This document shows positions 51,012 through 60,483 of a stretch of 64,000 nt of DNA, one piece after another; the stretch's first letter is position 1, and every line of letters begins with the position of its first letter. The notes under the pieces were generated by a model that was given only the letters and a program-made list of their open reading frames with translations, searched no databases and had not been told where the DNA came from. The position numbers and the translations under genes were made by a program. Source of the DNA: Flavobacteriales bacterium UBA2306 (lineage in GTDB: Bacteria > Bacteroidota > Bacteroidia > Flavobacteriales > Weeksellaceae); contig DDVS01000002.1 in assembly GCA_002345565.1 (NCBI GenBank), positions 293,605 through 357,604 on the forward strand. Reading direction: 5' to 3'.

Positions 51012-52004
51012 ATGGCTTTAAAATATTCGATTCTTGATTTGGCAACTATTGTCAAAGGAGATGATATCAATAAAACATTTCAAAAATCTGTAAAGTCTGC
51101 TCAGTTAGCTGAAAAATTAGGTTTTACCAGATATTGGTTTTCAGAACATCATAATTTTCCTAATGTGGCCAGTGCAGCAACATCTATTTTGATTGCTCAT
51201 GTTGCTGGTCAAACCGAAACTTTGAGAGTTGGTTCTGGGGGAATTATGCTTCCTAATCATTCCACTTTGTCAGTAGCGGAACAGTTTGGAACTTTGGATG
51301 GACTATTTCCAGGAAGAATAGACCTTGGTTTGGGAAGAGCGCCTGGAACAGATATGTTGACAGCAACAGCTTTGCGTGGCAACAATTTCAATCCTAACTA
51401 TAATTTTGAATTTCATATCAGAGAACTTCAAAAATATATGTCTAATGAAAATGTTGATGCTAAAGTGAGAGCAATTCCTGGTGAAGGGGCGGATGTTCCA
51501 ATCTATATTTTAGGAAGTTCTACAGATTCAGCTTTTCTGGCAGCTAAAATGGGTTTGCCTTATGCTTTTGCAGCACACTTTGCACCTTCTCAATTAGAAG
51601 TTGCTTTAGAAATCTACAGAGAGCATTTCCAGCCATCTGAGTTTTTGGATGAGCCTTATGTGATGATTTGTATTAATATTATCGCAGGTGAAACTGTTGA
51701 CGAAGCTCATTATTTATCAACTTCTCATTTTCAAGCTTTTGTGAATATTTTGACAGATCAGAGACAACCTCTTTTACCTCCAGATGAGACAGATTTGGCT
51801 AATATTTCTGATGATGTTGCTGTTCATCTCAATAGAATGGCAGCTAAAACTTTTGTTGGAGATCAAGAAACTTTGAAAGAAAAATTAGGAAAGTTTGTCA
51901 AAGATTTCAAACCCAATGAGATTATCGTTTCTGGAAATATCTATGATTTTGATAAGAAACTAAAATCTTACGAGATAGCCTCAGAAGTGATTAAGTCATT
52001 ATAA
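51012..52004 (+). CDS. LLM-class flavin-dependent oxidoreductase
   Basis: A bacterial-luciferase-like monooxygenase fold, 330 residues, using FMNH2 or F420. FTRYWFSEHHNFPNVASAAT (near 37-56), VGSGGIMLPNHSTLSVAEQF (near 76) and PGRIDLGLGRAPGTD (near 102) are typical. The substrate is unknown; many members act on alkanes, sulfonates or other small organics. It is convergent with the CocE-like gene across a perfect terminator palindrome. Confidence 0.92.
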   Translation: MALKYSILDLATIVKGDDINKTFQKSVKSAQLAEKLGFTRYWFSEHHNFPNVASAATSILIAHVAGQTETLRVGSGGIMLPNHSTLSVAEQFGTLDGLFPGRIDLGLGRAPGTDMLTATALRGNNFNPNYNFEFHIRELQKYMSNENVDAKVRAIPGEGADVPIYILGSSTDSAFLAAKMGLPYAFAAHFAPSQLEVALEIYREHFQPSEFLDEPYVMICINIIAGETVDEAHYLSTSHFQAFVNILTDQRQPLLPPDETDLANISDDVAVHLNRMAAKTFVGDQETLKEKLGKFVKDFKPNEIIVSGNIYDFDKKLKSYEIASEVIKSL

Positions 52005-52008
52005 TTAA

Positions 52009-52034
52009 AAAGCACAAACCTAGGTTTGTGCTTT
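52009..52034. terminator. Bidirectional terminator between LLM and CocE-like genes
   Basis: AAAGCACAAACC (52009-52020) and GGTTTGTGCTTT (52023-52034) form a perfect inverted repeat with only TA between. T-rich sequence lies on the plus side. Confidence 0.85.
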
Positions 52035-52038
52035 CGTT

Positions 52039-53892
52039 TTATTTAAGAACTTCAACTTCAATTGAACTACTGTTGAAAACTTTGATATTCGCTTTTGTAT
52101 AATCTTCTTTTGTTGCTTTGTAATTGTTTTCAAGAAACTTTTGGGGATTGATTGCCATCAAAGGAAACCAAGTACTCTGTACCTGAATCTGGATTTTATG
52201 TCCTTTTTTGAAAGTATGTAAAACATCTTGTAATTTAACATTGACGTTGGTTTCTTGATTAGGAACAAGAGCTTCCGGTTTTTCAAAACTATTACGGAAT
52301 CTTGCCGGCATTATTTCGCTTCTTACCATTTGATGATAATTGGCGTAAACAACACCCGGTTTATCTTTATTGGCTTTTTCATCAGCAGGATAAACATCAA
52401 TTAATTTGACAACAAAATCCGCATCTGTAGAAGTAGAAGCTATTTTCAATTTTGCCAAGATTTCTCCGGCTAATGTCAAATCATTGTCTAATGCATCCGT
52501 TGTAAATGTAAGAACATCTGGTCTGTAACTAGCAAAACGCTGGTCTTCGCTCATATAATTTCTCGGCGTGAAACCATTCATATCCTTATAATTCTCGCTG
52601 CTTAGAACCGGTTTGTTTGGGTCAGAAGTATATTCTGAAAAAGCAACTTGGTTTAGAATATTCTTAGCTAATGTTCCAGAATTGTCAAGATAAAAAGTTA
52701 CTTTTTGACTTTGCTTTGGAGGCCAAGTTTCAAACTGTTCCCATTGTTTTTTTCCTGTGTCAAACATATAAGCTTCAGGAAGTTTTGCTGCCGTTTTAGA
52801 ATCTTCTTTCAAGTAATGATGGAAGAAAGGCTGCTCTATATTTTTCTGATAAAACGTCGCAATGCTGTCTCCAAAATAGATATCATTATGGAAATGTTTT
52901 CCACTATCATAATTCCAACCACCGTGGGAGAAAGGTCCCATAACAATCGTGTTTTTAGCTTTTGGACTTGTCTTTTCAATCGTTTTATAAATTTCTAAAG
53001 GACCGCGTAAGTCTTCTGCATCAAACCAACCACCAACAGTCATTACGGCGTGATTGATGTTTTTAAGATGAGGAATCAAATCTCTTTTTTTCCAGAAATC
53101 ATCGTAGCTGGGATGTTCAACCACTTCCTGCATAAAGAAGTTGTCTTTGTAATATTTGTCCACGCCATCTTTCAATGTTCCCATATTTTTATAGAAAAGG
53201 TAACCGTCATCGGAAGTTGGTTTTATCATTTTATCTGCGAACCAAGATTCTTTTTCAGCTTTAGTTTTTTGAACACCAAATACAGGGAAGGTCTTGAAGT
53301 AACCCATTAAGAAAGCGCCGTTGTGATGGAAATCGTCAAACCAAAAATCTGAAATTGGAGCTTGTGGAGAAGAAGCTACTAAAGCTGGGTGATTTGCTAA
53401 AGTTCCTACAGCTGTATAAAAGCCTGGATAAGAAGTTCCGTATTGACCAACTTTTCCGTTGTTGTTCTGAACATTTTTCACCAACCAATCAACAGTGTCA
53501 TAAGTATCGGTGCTTTCATCTACATCTTTTTTAGTTTTGTGGTCCACTTGCGGCGTCATATTCGTGAAAGTGCCTTCGCTCATATATCTGCCACGAACAT
53601 CTTGGAAAACGAAGATGTATTTTTCATCTTCAATGAATTTGTTGGGGCTCAGTTTCTTTCTGAAATTAGTTTCTCCGTAAGGCGCGATGCTGTAACAAGT
53701 TCTGTTCATAATGAACGGATACTTATTGCTTTTTGAAATATCATTTGGGGTATAAATGATGGTGAATAGTTTAGTTCCGTCTCGCATCGGGATGTAAACT
53801 TCCTTTTTTGTGTAGTTTTCTTCAACAGAATTGGTTTGTGCAAAACCTAAACTAACTGTTACAAAACAGAAATACATTAATAATCTCTTCAT
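52039..53892 (-). CDS. Secreted CocE/NonD-family (S15-like) serine hydrolase
   Basis: A 617-residue exported protein. The signal peptide ends at SLGFAQ (residue 19). It has the alpha/beta core with GQYGTSYPGFYTAVGTLANH (nucleophile serine near 150), SPQAPISDFWF and FSHGGWNYDS (near 325-335). The C-terminal jelly-roll domain, from about 400, includes FKKGHKIQIQVQSTWFP. It matches X-Pro dipeptidyl-peptidase/cocaine-esterase relatives such as glutaryl-7-ACA acylases. The substrate may be peptides or esters. The upstream gap of 248 bases holds copy B of the GC-rich element. Confidence 0.9.
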   Translation of the reverse strand: MKRLLMYFCFVTVSLGFAQTNSVEENYTKKEVYIPMRDGTKLFTIIYTPNDISKSNKYPFIMNRTCYSIAPYGETNFRKKLSPNKFIEDEKYIFVFQDVRGRYMSEGTFTNMTPQVDHKTKKDVDESTDTYDTVDWLVKNVQNNNGKVGQYGTSYPGFYTAVGTLANHPALVASSPQAPISDFWFDDFHHNGAFLMGYFKTFPVFGVQKTKAEKESWFADKMIKPTSDDGYLFYKNMGTLKDGVDKYYKDNFFMQEVVEHPSYDDFWKKRDLIPHLKNINHAVMTVGGWFDAEDLRGPLEIYKTIEKTSPKAKNTIVMGPFSHGGWNYDSGKHFHNDIYFGDSIATFYQKNIEQPFFHHYLKEDSKTAAKLPEAYMFDTGKKQWEQFETWPPKQSQKVTFYLDNSGTLAKNILNQVAFSEYTSDPNKPVLSSENYKDMNGFTPRNYMSEDQRFASYRPDVLTFTTDALDNDLTLAGEILAKLKIASTSTDADFVVKLIDVYPADEKANKDKPGVVYANYHQMVRSEIMPARFRNSFEKPEALVPNQETNVNVKLQDVLHTFKKGHKIQIQVQSTWFPLMAINPQKFLENNYKATKEDYTKANIKVFNSSSIEVEVLK

Positions 53893-53994
53893 TGATAAAT
53901 AATTTTGAATAAAATTAAGTTTTTTGATAGAATTAACAGTGAAAAATTAAACAAAAGTTTATTATTATAGTGAATGTTTGTTTTGTGCTGGAAT

Positions 53995-54080
53995 CTGCGC
54001 CCCGGCTTGAGCGGAAATCCTTTTTACGCAACGAAGTGAAGTGAAAAGATTGGGAGCGGAAGACGGATAAAGGCGCCCAA
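53995..54080 (-). ncRNA. GC-rich structured element, copy B
   Basis: Read on the minus strand, it starts TTGGGCGCCTTTATCCG and ends GGATTTCCGCTCAAGCCGGG GCGC region. The closing helix GCGCC (54072-54076) pairs with GGCGC (53997-54001). An inner helix AATCTTTT pairs with AAAAGGATT (one bulged G). It is the shorter relative of copy A at 24721. It lies between the nuoN terminator and the CocE-like gene start. Confidence 0.5.
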
Positions 54081-54093
54081 ATAATTCATAAAA

Positions 54094-54120
54094 AAACCTG
54101 ACTCAAATGAATCAGGCTTT
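54094..54120 (-). terminator. Terminator of the nuo operon
   Basis: CCTGA (54097-54101) pairs with TCAGG (54112-54116) within a longer A/T-extended stem, and a T run follows on the minus strand. It lies 21 bases after the nuoN stop. Confidence 0.7.
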
Positions 54121-54140
54121 ATATTTTTTTAGTTGAATTG

Positions 54141-55523
54141 TTACAATCCGAATAGTTTAGCAAACAAATCTGGAACAATTCCCATCGCAACTAACGCTAC
54201 AATAATTACTACAGAAACAATCTTGTAAGTAATTGTAGAAGTTTCTGCTGCTGTGAATGTGTGTTCTTTGTAGAAGAACATCGCAATAATCAATCTTAGA
54301 TAATAAGCGATACTCAATGCTGAAGCTAGAACTGCAATCAGAACTAAGAACTCATAATGTCCGCCAATGGCTTGATTGAAGATTCCTAATTTTCCGATGA
54401 AACCTGCTGTCAAAGGAATCCCAGCCATTGAAAGCATAGAGATTGTAGAAACAACGGCCAAGATTGGTTCTTTTTTTCCAAGTCCGTTGAAGGCTGGAAT
54501 AGAAGTTTCTTTTTTAATTTTCTCAACCCAGATTAAGCTGATGAAAACTCCAACTGTTGCTAATGAATAGGCGAATAAATAATAACCTAAAATATAAGTC
54601 GAGAAGTTATTGATTCCGAAAAATATCAATGAAATATAACCTGCGTGAGAAACAGAAGAGTAGGCCAACATTCTTTTTGCATTGGTTTGTACCAATCCCA
54701 TTACGTTTGCCAAAAGCAAAGTTAGGATGATGAAAACGCCTAAAATATTAATCCAATCTCCGGCAATTCCACCGAAAGCAATCGTCATTAATTTGAACAA
54801 AGCAAAGAAACCTGAAATCTTAACAACCGAAGCCATAAATGCTGTAATCAAAGAAGGTGCTCCTTGATAAACATCCGGACTCCACATATGGAAAGGTGCT
54901 AATGATACTTTGAAAGCCAATGCAGATAGCATCAAGATTGCTCCCATAATCAGCATTAAGTTCTTTGGATTGTTGTAAGCAAAATCGTGAATCGCATAAA
55001 GGTCAAAACTTCCTGCACTTCCGTAAACCAAAGCTACTCCAAACAAAAGAAATCCTGTTGCGAATGCTCCCATCAAGAAGTATTTCATAGATGCTTCCGT
55101 AGAACGAAGGTCGGTTTTATTAGCTCCTGCCATTACATACAAAGGAATTGATAAAATCTCTATCCCGATGAATAATGTTACCAAGTTTTGGAACCCGAAC
55201 AATACGATTCCGCCACAAAGAGCAAACAACATCAATGCATATAATTCTGACTGATGACTTCTGTGATTGCTGAATGCAAATCCTCCCAAAAAGAATAATA
55301 GAGTAGTGACAACAATCGATACTTTTGTGAACAAAGCTGCATTGTAGCTGTAGTCATACATTGATTTGTACTGAGCGAAAAACTCACATTCCGGAAGAAA
55401 ACTGATTCCCAGACCAACGATTAATCCTAAGATTCCGATATATCTCGCATATTTTCCTTTCTCAAAAACTCCTGAGAATAATACCAGAATTGCTGTAAGG
55501 AATAAAACTATTAAAACACTCAT
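54141..55523 (-). CDS. nuoN: NADH-quinone oxidoreductase subunit N
   Basis: Antiporter-like proton-pumping subunit of complex I. The 460 residues make about fourteen membrane helices. Family landmarks are GIEILSIPLYVMAG, STEASMKYFLMGAFATGFLL (near 141-160), SLAPFHMWSPDVYQGAPSLI (near 207) and AKRMLAYSSVSHAGYI (near 282). It is the last gene of the operon, separated by 94 bases from nuoM, and followed by a terminator. Confidence 0.96.
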   Translation of the reverse strand: MSVLIVLFLTAILVLFSGVFEKGKYARYIGILGLIVGLGISFLPECEFFAQYKSMYDYSYNAALFTKVSIVVTTLLFFLGGFAFSNHRSHQSELYALMLFALCGGIVLFGFQNLVTLFIGIEILSIPLYVMAGANKTDLRSTEASMKYFLMGAFATGFLLFGVALVYGSAGSFDLYAIHDFAYNNPKNLMLIMGAILMLSALAFKVSLAPFHMWSPDVYQGAPSLITAFMASVVKISGFFALFKLMTIAFGGIAGDWINILGVFIILTLLLANVMGLVQTNAKRMLAYSSVSHAGYISLIFFGINNFSTYILGYYLFAYSLATVGVFISLIWVEKIKKETSIPAFNGLGKKEPILAVVSTISMLSMAGIPLTAGFIGKLGIFNQAIGGHYEFLVLIAVLASALSIAYYLRLIIAMFFYKEHTFTAAETSTITYKIVSVVIIVALVAMGIVPDLFAKLFGL

Positions 55524-55617
55524 AATATATGTTTGAGATTTGAGATTAGAAATTTGATATTCTCAATTTTCATAGTCTCTTTCTAATTTCTAAATTTTTA
55601 ATCTATTAATTCTTCAA

Positions 55618-57111
55618 TTAATTAAGCATTGATGCATAAATGAATCTCACAGAGCTTGTCACCATTTCGATAACCGGTTGTGGATAAACACCCAGAACAA
55701 TTACAAAAACTGCTAAACTTGCTAAAACTGTAAACTCAACACTGCTGATATCTTTTGCTGTTGCCAAAATTGCATCGTCTCCTTTTCCAAACATTGCTTT
55801 TCCGTAGAATCTCAACATATAAGCGGCACAAAGAATCAATGTCAAACCAGCTAAAACAGCCATTAATACATTGTAAGTGAAAACTGATTTTAGTAAGATA
55901 AATTCTCCGATGAATCCGTTGGTTAATGGAACTCCTGTTGCTCCCAACAAGATAATCATAAACAAGATTGCAAATTTAGGAGCGACTTTTGCCAAACCTC
56001 CCATTTGACGAATATCTCTTGTCTTGAATCTTTTGTAAAGAATATCTGCACAATAAAACAATCCAACAACGTTGATACCGTGAGCAAAACTTTGAATCAT
56101 TGCACCTTGAGCACCTTCGAAATCTAATCCAACTCTCATAGTAACAACTGCAGAAGCAAAAATACCGGCTACAATTAATCCAACGTGAGATAGAGAAGAG
56201 TAAGCAATCAATCGTTTAGTATCTGTAGAAATCAAAGCGATTAAAGCACCGTAAATAATTCCGATTACAGAAAGGATAATCACGATTTCTCCGGAAATTC
56301 CTCCGATTGCTAATGGCGTGATAGGAAGCAAATATCTCATTACTCCGTAAACTGCCATCTTCAACATAATTCCTGATAACAACATAGACCCTTGAGTCGG
56401 AGAATAAGTATAAGTATCAGGCTGCCAAGTATGGAAAGGAAATACTGGTAATTTAACTGCGAAAGCAAAGAAAATAAACCAGAAGATTACCGTTTGTTCA
56501 TTAATATTAAGGTCTGCATTGTAAAGATCTGTCAGTGCAAATGATGCAGCGTGATTGTAAACGTAGATTAAACCAATCAACATAAACAACGACCCTACGA
56601 ATGTATAAACAAAGAATTTTGTCGTGAATTTGATTCGCTTGTCTTCTTGTCCCCAGATTCCGGTGATTAACCAGATTGGAATCAATGTTACTTCCCAGAA
56701 GATGTAGAACAACAATCCGTCCAACGAAGTGAAAACACCTAACAATCCGAATTGCATCAATAATATCAATGCGTAGAAAGAATTAGGATAACCTTTGCTC
56801 TCATTGTAAGAAGAAAGGATAATCAATGGAACTAAGATGTTGGTTAATAGAACCATTAGCATACTCATTCCGTCAATTCCGAAATTGATACTACTCTTGA
56901 TGTAGTTCGACCACGGATAAGTGATTTCGTATTGCAATGGCGCATCTACAGTCGGGTGGAAATCGAAATTTCCTAAGATATAGAATGCGATGAACATCTC
57001 TGCAAGAGCAAAAGCCAATGCGATATATTTACTAGAAGGATTCTTCCAGAAAAATAGTAAACCCGAACCTACGAGAGGTAAAAGTAATAATGTTAATAGT
57101 AAACAGGACAT
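55618..57111 (-). CDS. nuoM: NADH-quinone oxidoreductase subunit M
   Basis: Antiporter-like proton-pumping subunit of complex I, 497 residues. Typical sequences are YIFWEVTLIPIWLITGIWG (with the proton-path Glu near 144), KLPVFPFHTWQPDTYTYSPT (near 218) and TKRLIAYSSLSHVGLIVAG (near 295). The gene starts 2 bases after nuoL ends. Certain. Confidence 0.97.
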   Translation of the reverse strand: MSCLLLTLLLLPLVGSGLLFFWKNPSSKYIALAFALAEMFIAFYILGNFDFHPTVDAPLQYEITYPWSNYIKSSINFGIDGMSMLMVLLTNILVPLIILSSYNESKGYPNSFYALILLMQFGLLGVFTSLDGLLFYIFWEVTLIPIWLITGIWGQEDKRIKFTTKFFVYTFVGSLFMLIGLIYVYNHAASFALTDLYNADLNINEQTVIFWFIFFAFAVKLPVFPFHTWQPDTYTYSPTQGSMLLSGIMLKMAVYGVMRYLLPITPLAIGGISGEIVIILSVIGIIYGALIALISTDTKRLIAYSSLSHVGLIVAGIFASAVVTMRVGLDFEGAQGAMIQSFAHGINVVGLFYCADILYKRFKTRDIRQMGGLAKVAPKFAILFMIILLGATGVPLTNGFIGEFILLKSVFTYNVLMAVLAGLTLILCAAYMLRFYGKAMFGKGDDAILATAKDISSVEFTVLASLAVFVIVLGVYPQPVIEMVTSSVRFIYASMLN

Positions 57112-57113
57112 TA

Positions 57114-59027
57114 TTATTTCAATAAAAAGTTAACAATCAGTACAATTCCTATGGCTAATGACATTATCAACACATAGTTTTCCACGTTTCCGTTCTGAAG
57201 ACGTTTTGCCGCTCGTCCAGAGTCTTGCGCTCCTAATCCGATGAAATTCACAATCGGGTCAAGAACAGCTTTATCAAACATTGCAGCTGCTTTTCCAGCC
57301 TCTTCAATTGGTCTTACGATGCAAGCATTATAAATCTCATCAATGAATAATTTCTTAGCAGACAATTTTTCCCAACCGGAATATTGTTGTTCCGGAAGTG
57401 CTTTTTTCTGTTTCTTAACGTAAGTATTCTTAACGAAAAACCAAACTGTGAAGAACATCAATATCGTTGCGCCTAGAATAATCATCTCTGTATTGAAATC
57501 AACTCCGGAAAGCGTATTTTCCATTTGTTTGAAACTCTCTTCTGTTAAGACCGGTTTCAACCATTCCATTAATTTAGCATAATGACCGTGTCCGATGAAG
57601 TGAGGAAGATTGATAAAACCTCCAACCACTGAAAGAACAGCCAAAACAATCAATGGTAAAGTCATATTCACAGGACTCTCGTGCAAGTGATGTTTCTGTT
57701 CTTCTGTACCTCTGAACTGTCCGTGGAAAGTCAAATAATACAATCTGAACATATAAGTCGCAGTAATAGCTGATAGTACGAATAACATTACCCAGTAAAT
57801 CGGGTTTTTAGCATAAGCTGCAACCAAAATCTCATCCTTAGAAATCATCCCTGAAAGTAAAGGAAAACCAGAGATTGCTAATGTTCCAATCAAGAAAGTA
57901 ATATGAGTAATAGGAATATATTTTTTCAGTCCACCCATAAAACGCATATCCTGTTCGTTGCTCATTGCGTGGATGACAGAACCAGCTCCTAAGAATAACA
58001 AAGCTTTGAAGAAAGCGTGCGTCATTACGTGAAACATTGCTGTTGTATAAGCACCTAATCCTAAAGCAATGAACATAAATCCAAGCTGAGAAACAGTAGA
58101 ATATGCCAATACTTTTTTGATATCGTTTTGACGAAGGGCGTAGAAACCTGCTAAAGCTGCAGTCAACAATCCGATTAATAAAATCCCGTCTTGAACAGTT
58201 GGAGCTAAAATGAATAAGAAATTACTTCTTACTACTAAATAGATACCGGCCGTAACCATCGTTGCAGCGTGAATCAATGCAGAAACAGGAGTTGGTCCAG
58301 CCATCGCATCAGGCAACCAAGTGTATAAAGGAACCTGAGCAGATTTACCGGTTGCTCCAATGAACAAACTCGCTGTGATGAATATAATTGTTGTTCCGTC
58401 TAATTCAAAGCTTGAAGCATTTTGAGCGACAGAAAGATAATCGATAGCATTAACATTGGCTGCGATTGCGAAAATACCAATCAACAAACCAAGGTCACCA
58501 ATACGGTTCATAATGAAAGCCTTTCTCGCAGCTTTTCCGTATTCCTCGTTAGTGTACCAGAAACCAATCAATAGATAAGAACAAAGTCCTACACCTTCCC
58601 AACCGATGAAAAGAATCAGATAATTGCTTCCTAAAACCAAAAGCAACATCGAGAAGATGAAGAGATTCAAGTAAGTGAAAAACTTATAGAAACCTTTATC
58701 GTGGCTCATATAACCGATAGAGTAGAGATGAATCAATGATCCGATTCCTGTAATAATCATTACCATCATCAATGATAATTGGTCAACTTGGAAACCAAAA
58801 TTAACCTGAATCCCATTAATTCTAAACCATTCGAAAGCTTTTACAATAACAGGCGCACTTTCTTTGTTAAATCCTAAAAATAAACTTGTTGTGATAACAA
58901 ACGAAGCGAAAACTACCAATGTTGCCAGACTTCCAACCACTATCTTCGGAAGCTTCTTCCCAAAAAGTCCATTGATAAGAAATCCAACTAAAGGTAAAAG
59001 TACAATCGCGTAAACTAAATTTTCCAT
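57114..59027 (-). CDS. nuoL: NADH-quinone oxidoreductase subunit L
   Basis: The largest antiporter-like membrane subunit, with the long lateral helix along the membrane arm. The 637 residues include FIGWEGVGLCSYLLIGFWY (near 140), SAQVPLYTWLPDAMAGPTPV (near 230), SALIHAATMVTAGIY and KKVLAYSTVSQLGFM (near 306). The C-terminal part (from about 520) is the lateral helix and last membrane helix. It begins 8 bases after nuoK. Certain. Confidence 0.97.
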   Translation of the reverse strand: MENLVYAIVLLPLVGFLINGLFGKKLPKIVVGSLATLVVFASFVITTSLFLGFNKESAPVIVKAFEWFRINGIQVNFGFQVDQLSLMMVMIITGIGSLIHLYSIGYMSHDKGFYKFFTYLNLFIFSMLLLVLGSNYLILFIGWEGVGLCSYLLIGFWYTNEEYGKAARKAFIMNRIGDLGLLIGIFAIAANVNAIDYLSVAQNASSFELDGTTIIFITASLFIGATGKSAQVPLYTWLPDAMAGPTPVSALIHAATMVTAGIYLVVRSNFLFILAPTVQDGILLIGLLTAALAGFYALRQNDIKKVLAYSTVSQLGFMFIALGLGAYTTAMFHVMTHAFFKALLFLGAGSVIHAMSNEQDMRFMGGLKKYIPITHITFLIGTLAISGFPLLSGMISKDEILVAAYAKNPIYWVMLFVLSAITATYMFRLYYLTFHGQFRGTEEQKHHLHESPVNMTLPLIVLAVLSVVGGFINLPHFIGHGHYAKLMEWLKPVLTEESFKQMENTLSGVDFNTEMIILGATILMFFTVWFFVKNTYVKKQKKALPEQQYSGWEKLSAKKLFIDEIYNACIVRPIEEAGKAAAMFDKAVLDPIVNFIGLGAQDSGRAAKRLQNGNVENYVLIMSLAIGIVLIVNFLLK

Positions 59028-59035
59028 TCCTTTTA

Positions 59036-59356
59036 TTATCCTCTTAATTTATTAAAAATACTTACGTCTACAGATCTGGTATTTCTGTACATCATTGCAA
59101 TAATTGCCAATCCGACAGCTACTTCCGCTGCCGCAACCACCATTATGAAGAAAACCAAAAGCTGACCGTTACCATCACCTTTGTAAGCAGAAAAAGCAGC
59201 CAATAAAAGATTTACGGAATTAAGCATCAATTCTACACATCCCAAAATCACAATAGCGTTTTTGCGGATCAAAACTCCTAATACTCCAAGACAAAAAAGA
59301 ATTGTACTTAGAATAATGAAATATTCCAGAGGAACTTGTTCTATAAATGTATTCAT
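59036..59356 (-). CDS. nuoK: NADH-quinone oxidoreductase subunit K
   Basis: A small proton-pathway membrane subunit, 106 residues with three helices. The second helix has the conserved glutamate in GCVELMLNSVNLLLAAFS (near 35-52). The third has FIMVVAAAEVAVGLAI, with a second conserved glutamate (near 70-85). The nuoK stop is followed 8 bases later by the nuoL start and its own start comes 3 bases after the nuoJ stop. Confidence 0.96.
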   Translation of the reverse strand: MNTFIEQVPLEYFIILSTILFCLGVLGVLIRKNAIVILGCVELMLNSVNLLLAAFSAYKGDGNGQLLVFFIMVVAAAEVAVGLAIIAMMYRNTRSVDVSIFNKLRG

Positions 59357-59359
59357 ATT

Positions 59360-59857
59360 CTATAAATCTTTTTTACCAATTAGAACTGCTCCTACAATCC
59401 CTGCTAAAATAAGGATAGAAGCCAATTCGAATGGCAATACATATTCGTTAAACAATAATCTCCCCAGATTTTTGGTCAAACCAACCGAGTGGTCAATATT
59501 ATCTGCAACAGTAGTTTTTCCGGAAAGACCTTTATAAGCTCCCAACATCCCGATGAAAAGAATGCTAGCTGAAAAAACTCCAATGAACTTTGGAAGATTC
59601 GCTTTCTTACTTTCATCCTCTTTATTAAGATTAAGCATCATTAATATATAAAGGAAAAGAACCATAATTGCTCCGGCATATACAATAATCTGAACAATAC
59701 CCAAAAACTGAGCATTCAAAAGAATATACATTCCAGCGATTGAAAACATCGTCACAATCAGGGAAAGGATAGCATATAGAGGATTTCTTGCAAAGACAAA
59801 ATAAACGGCACTTGCAATGGCTAAAAATGCTACAAAGAAAAATAAAATCTGATCCAT
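59360..59857 (-). CDS. nuoJ: NADH-quinone oxidoreductase subunit J
   Basis: Membrane subunit with the pi-bulge helix next to the quinone site, 165 residues and five helices. ARNPLYAILSLIVTMFSIAG (near 24-43) and VQIIVYAGAIMVLFLYILMM (near 55-74) are typical. Its ATG overlaps the last base of the nuoI stop. The length is slightly short compared with the E. coli subunit, in line with other Bacteroidota. Confidence 0.95.
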   Translation of the reverse strand: MDQILFFFVAFLAIASAVYFVFARNPLYAILSLIVTMFSIAGMYILLNAQFLGIVQIIVYAGAIMVLFLYILMMLNLNKEDESKKANLPKFIGVFSASILFIGMLGAYKGLSGKTTVADNIDHSVGLTKNLGRLLFNEYVLPFELASILILAGIVGAVLIGKKDL

Positions 59858-60411
59858 TACTTTACTGCATTTTTTTGTTTTTCGGACTGTCTGGATGTGA
59901 TATCAATCCTTTCGTTTATTTTTTCAACTAACTTATCTTTTCCGTACACAAAAGAGTTTCTGTTCTGTTCTACATCTACCAATCTGTCTGTAAGATAAAT
60001 AGCAGATTTAGGACAAGCTTCTTCACACATTCCGCAGAAGATACATCTTAGCATATTTATCTCATAGATCTCGGCATATTTTTCTTCTCTGTAAAGGTGT
60101 TTCTCTTCTTTTGTTCTTTCAGCAGCCGTCATTGTAATCGCTTCTGCAGGACAGGCAACAGCACAAAGTCCGCAAGCGGTACATCTTTCTCTTCCTTCCT
60201 CATCTCTTTTCAGAACGTGCTGGCCTCTCCAGATTTTTGCTCTGGGTTTGTCCACTTCCGGATAAGGATAGATTGGTGGTCCTTTTACAATATTTCTGAC
60301 AGCGTGCTTCAGCGTAATCCCCATCCCTTTGAAAATCGCCGGGAGGTAGATTTTTTCTGCAAGGGTCATTTCCTTGTTCGAAACAACTTTTGATCTGTTA
60401 GTAAGTTTCAT
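59857..60411 (-). CDS. nuoI: NADH-quinone oxidoreductase subunit I
   Basis: A ferredoxin-like subunit with two [4Fe-4S] clusters (N6a and N6b) that passes electrons towards N2. The 184 residues carry CTACGLCAVACPAEAI (near 84-99) and CIFCGMCEEACPKSAI (near 128-143), both complete. The C-terminus is lysine-rich. It follows nuoH across a 72-base gap that holds heptamer repeats and overlaps nuoJ by one base. Confidence 0.97.
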   Translation of the reverse strand: MKLTNRSKVVSNKEMTLAEKIYLPAIFKGMGITLKHAVRNIVKGPPIYPYPEVDKPRAKIWRGQHVLKRDEEGRERCTACGLCAVACPAEAITMTAAERTKEEKHLYREEKYAEIYEINMLRCIFCGMCEEACPKSAIYLTDRLVDVEQNRNSFVYGKDKLVEKINERIDITSRQSEKQKNAVK

Positions 60412-60424
60412 TTAATTATAGATG

Positions 60425-60452
60425 TTAGATGTTAGACATTAGATTTTAGACT
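60425..60452. repeat. Heptamer tandem repeat between nuoI and nuoH
   Basis: Four consecutive seven-base units, TTAGATG, TTAGACA, TTAGATT and TTAGACT, preceded by a partial GATG unit. The 7-base phase differs from the 8-9-base words of other gaps. Confidence 0.65.
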
Positions 60453-60483
60453 AATCTTGTCTCTATCTTAATTTTATTCAATA

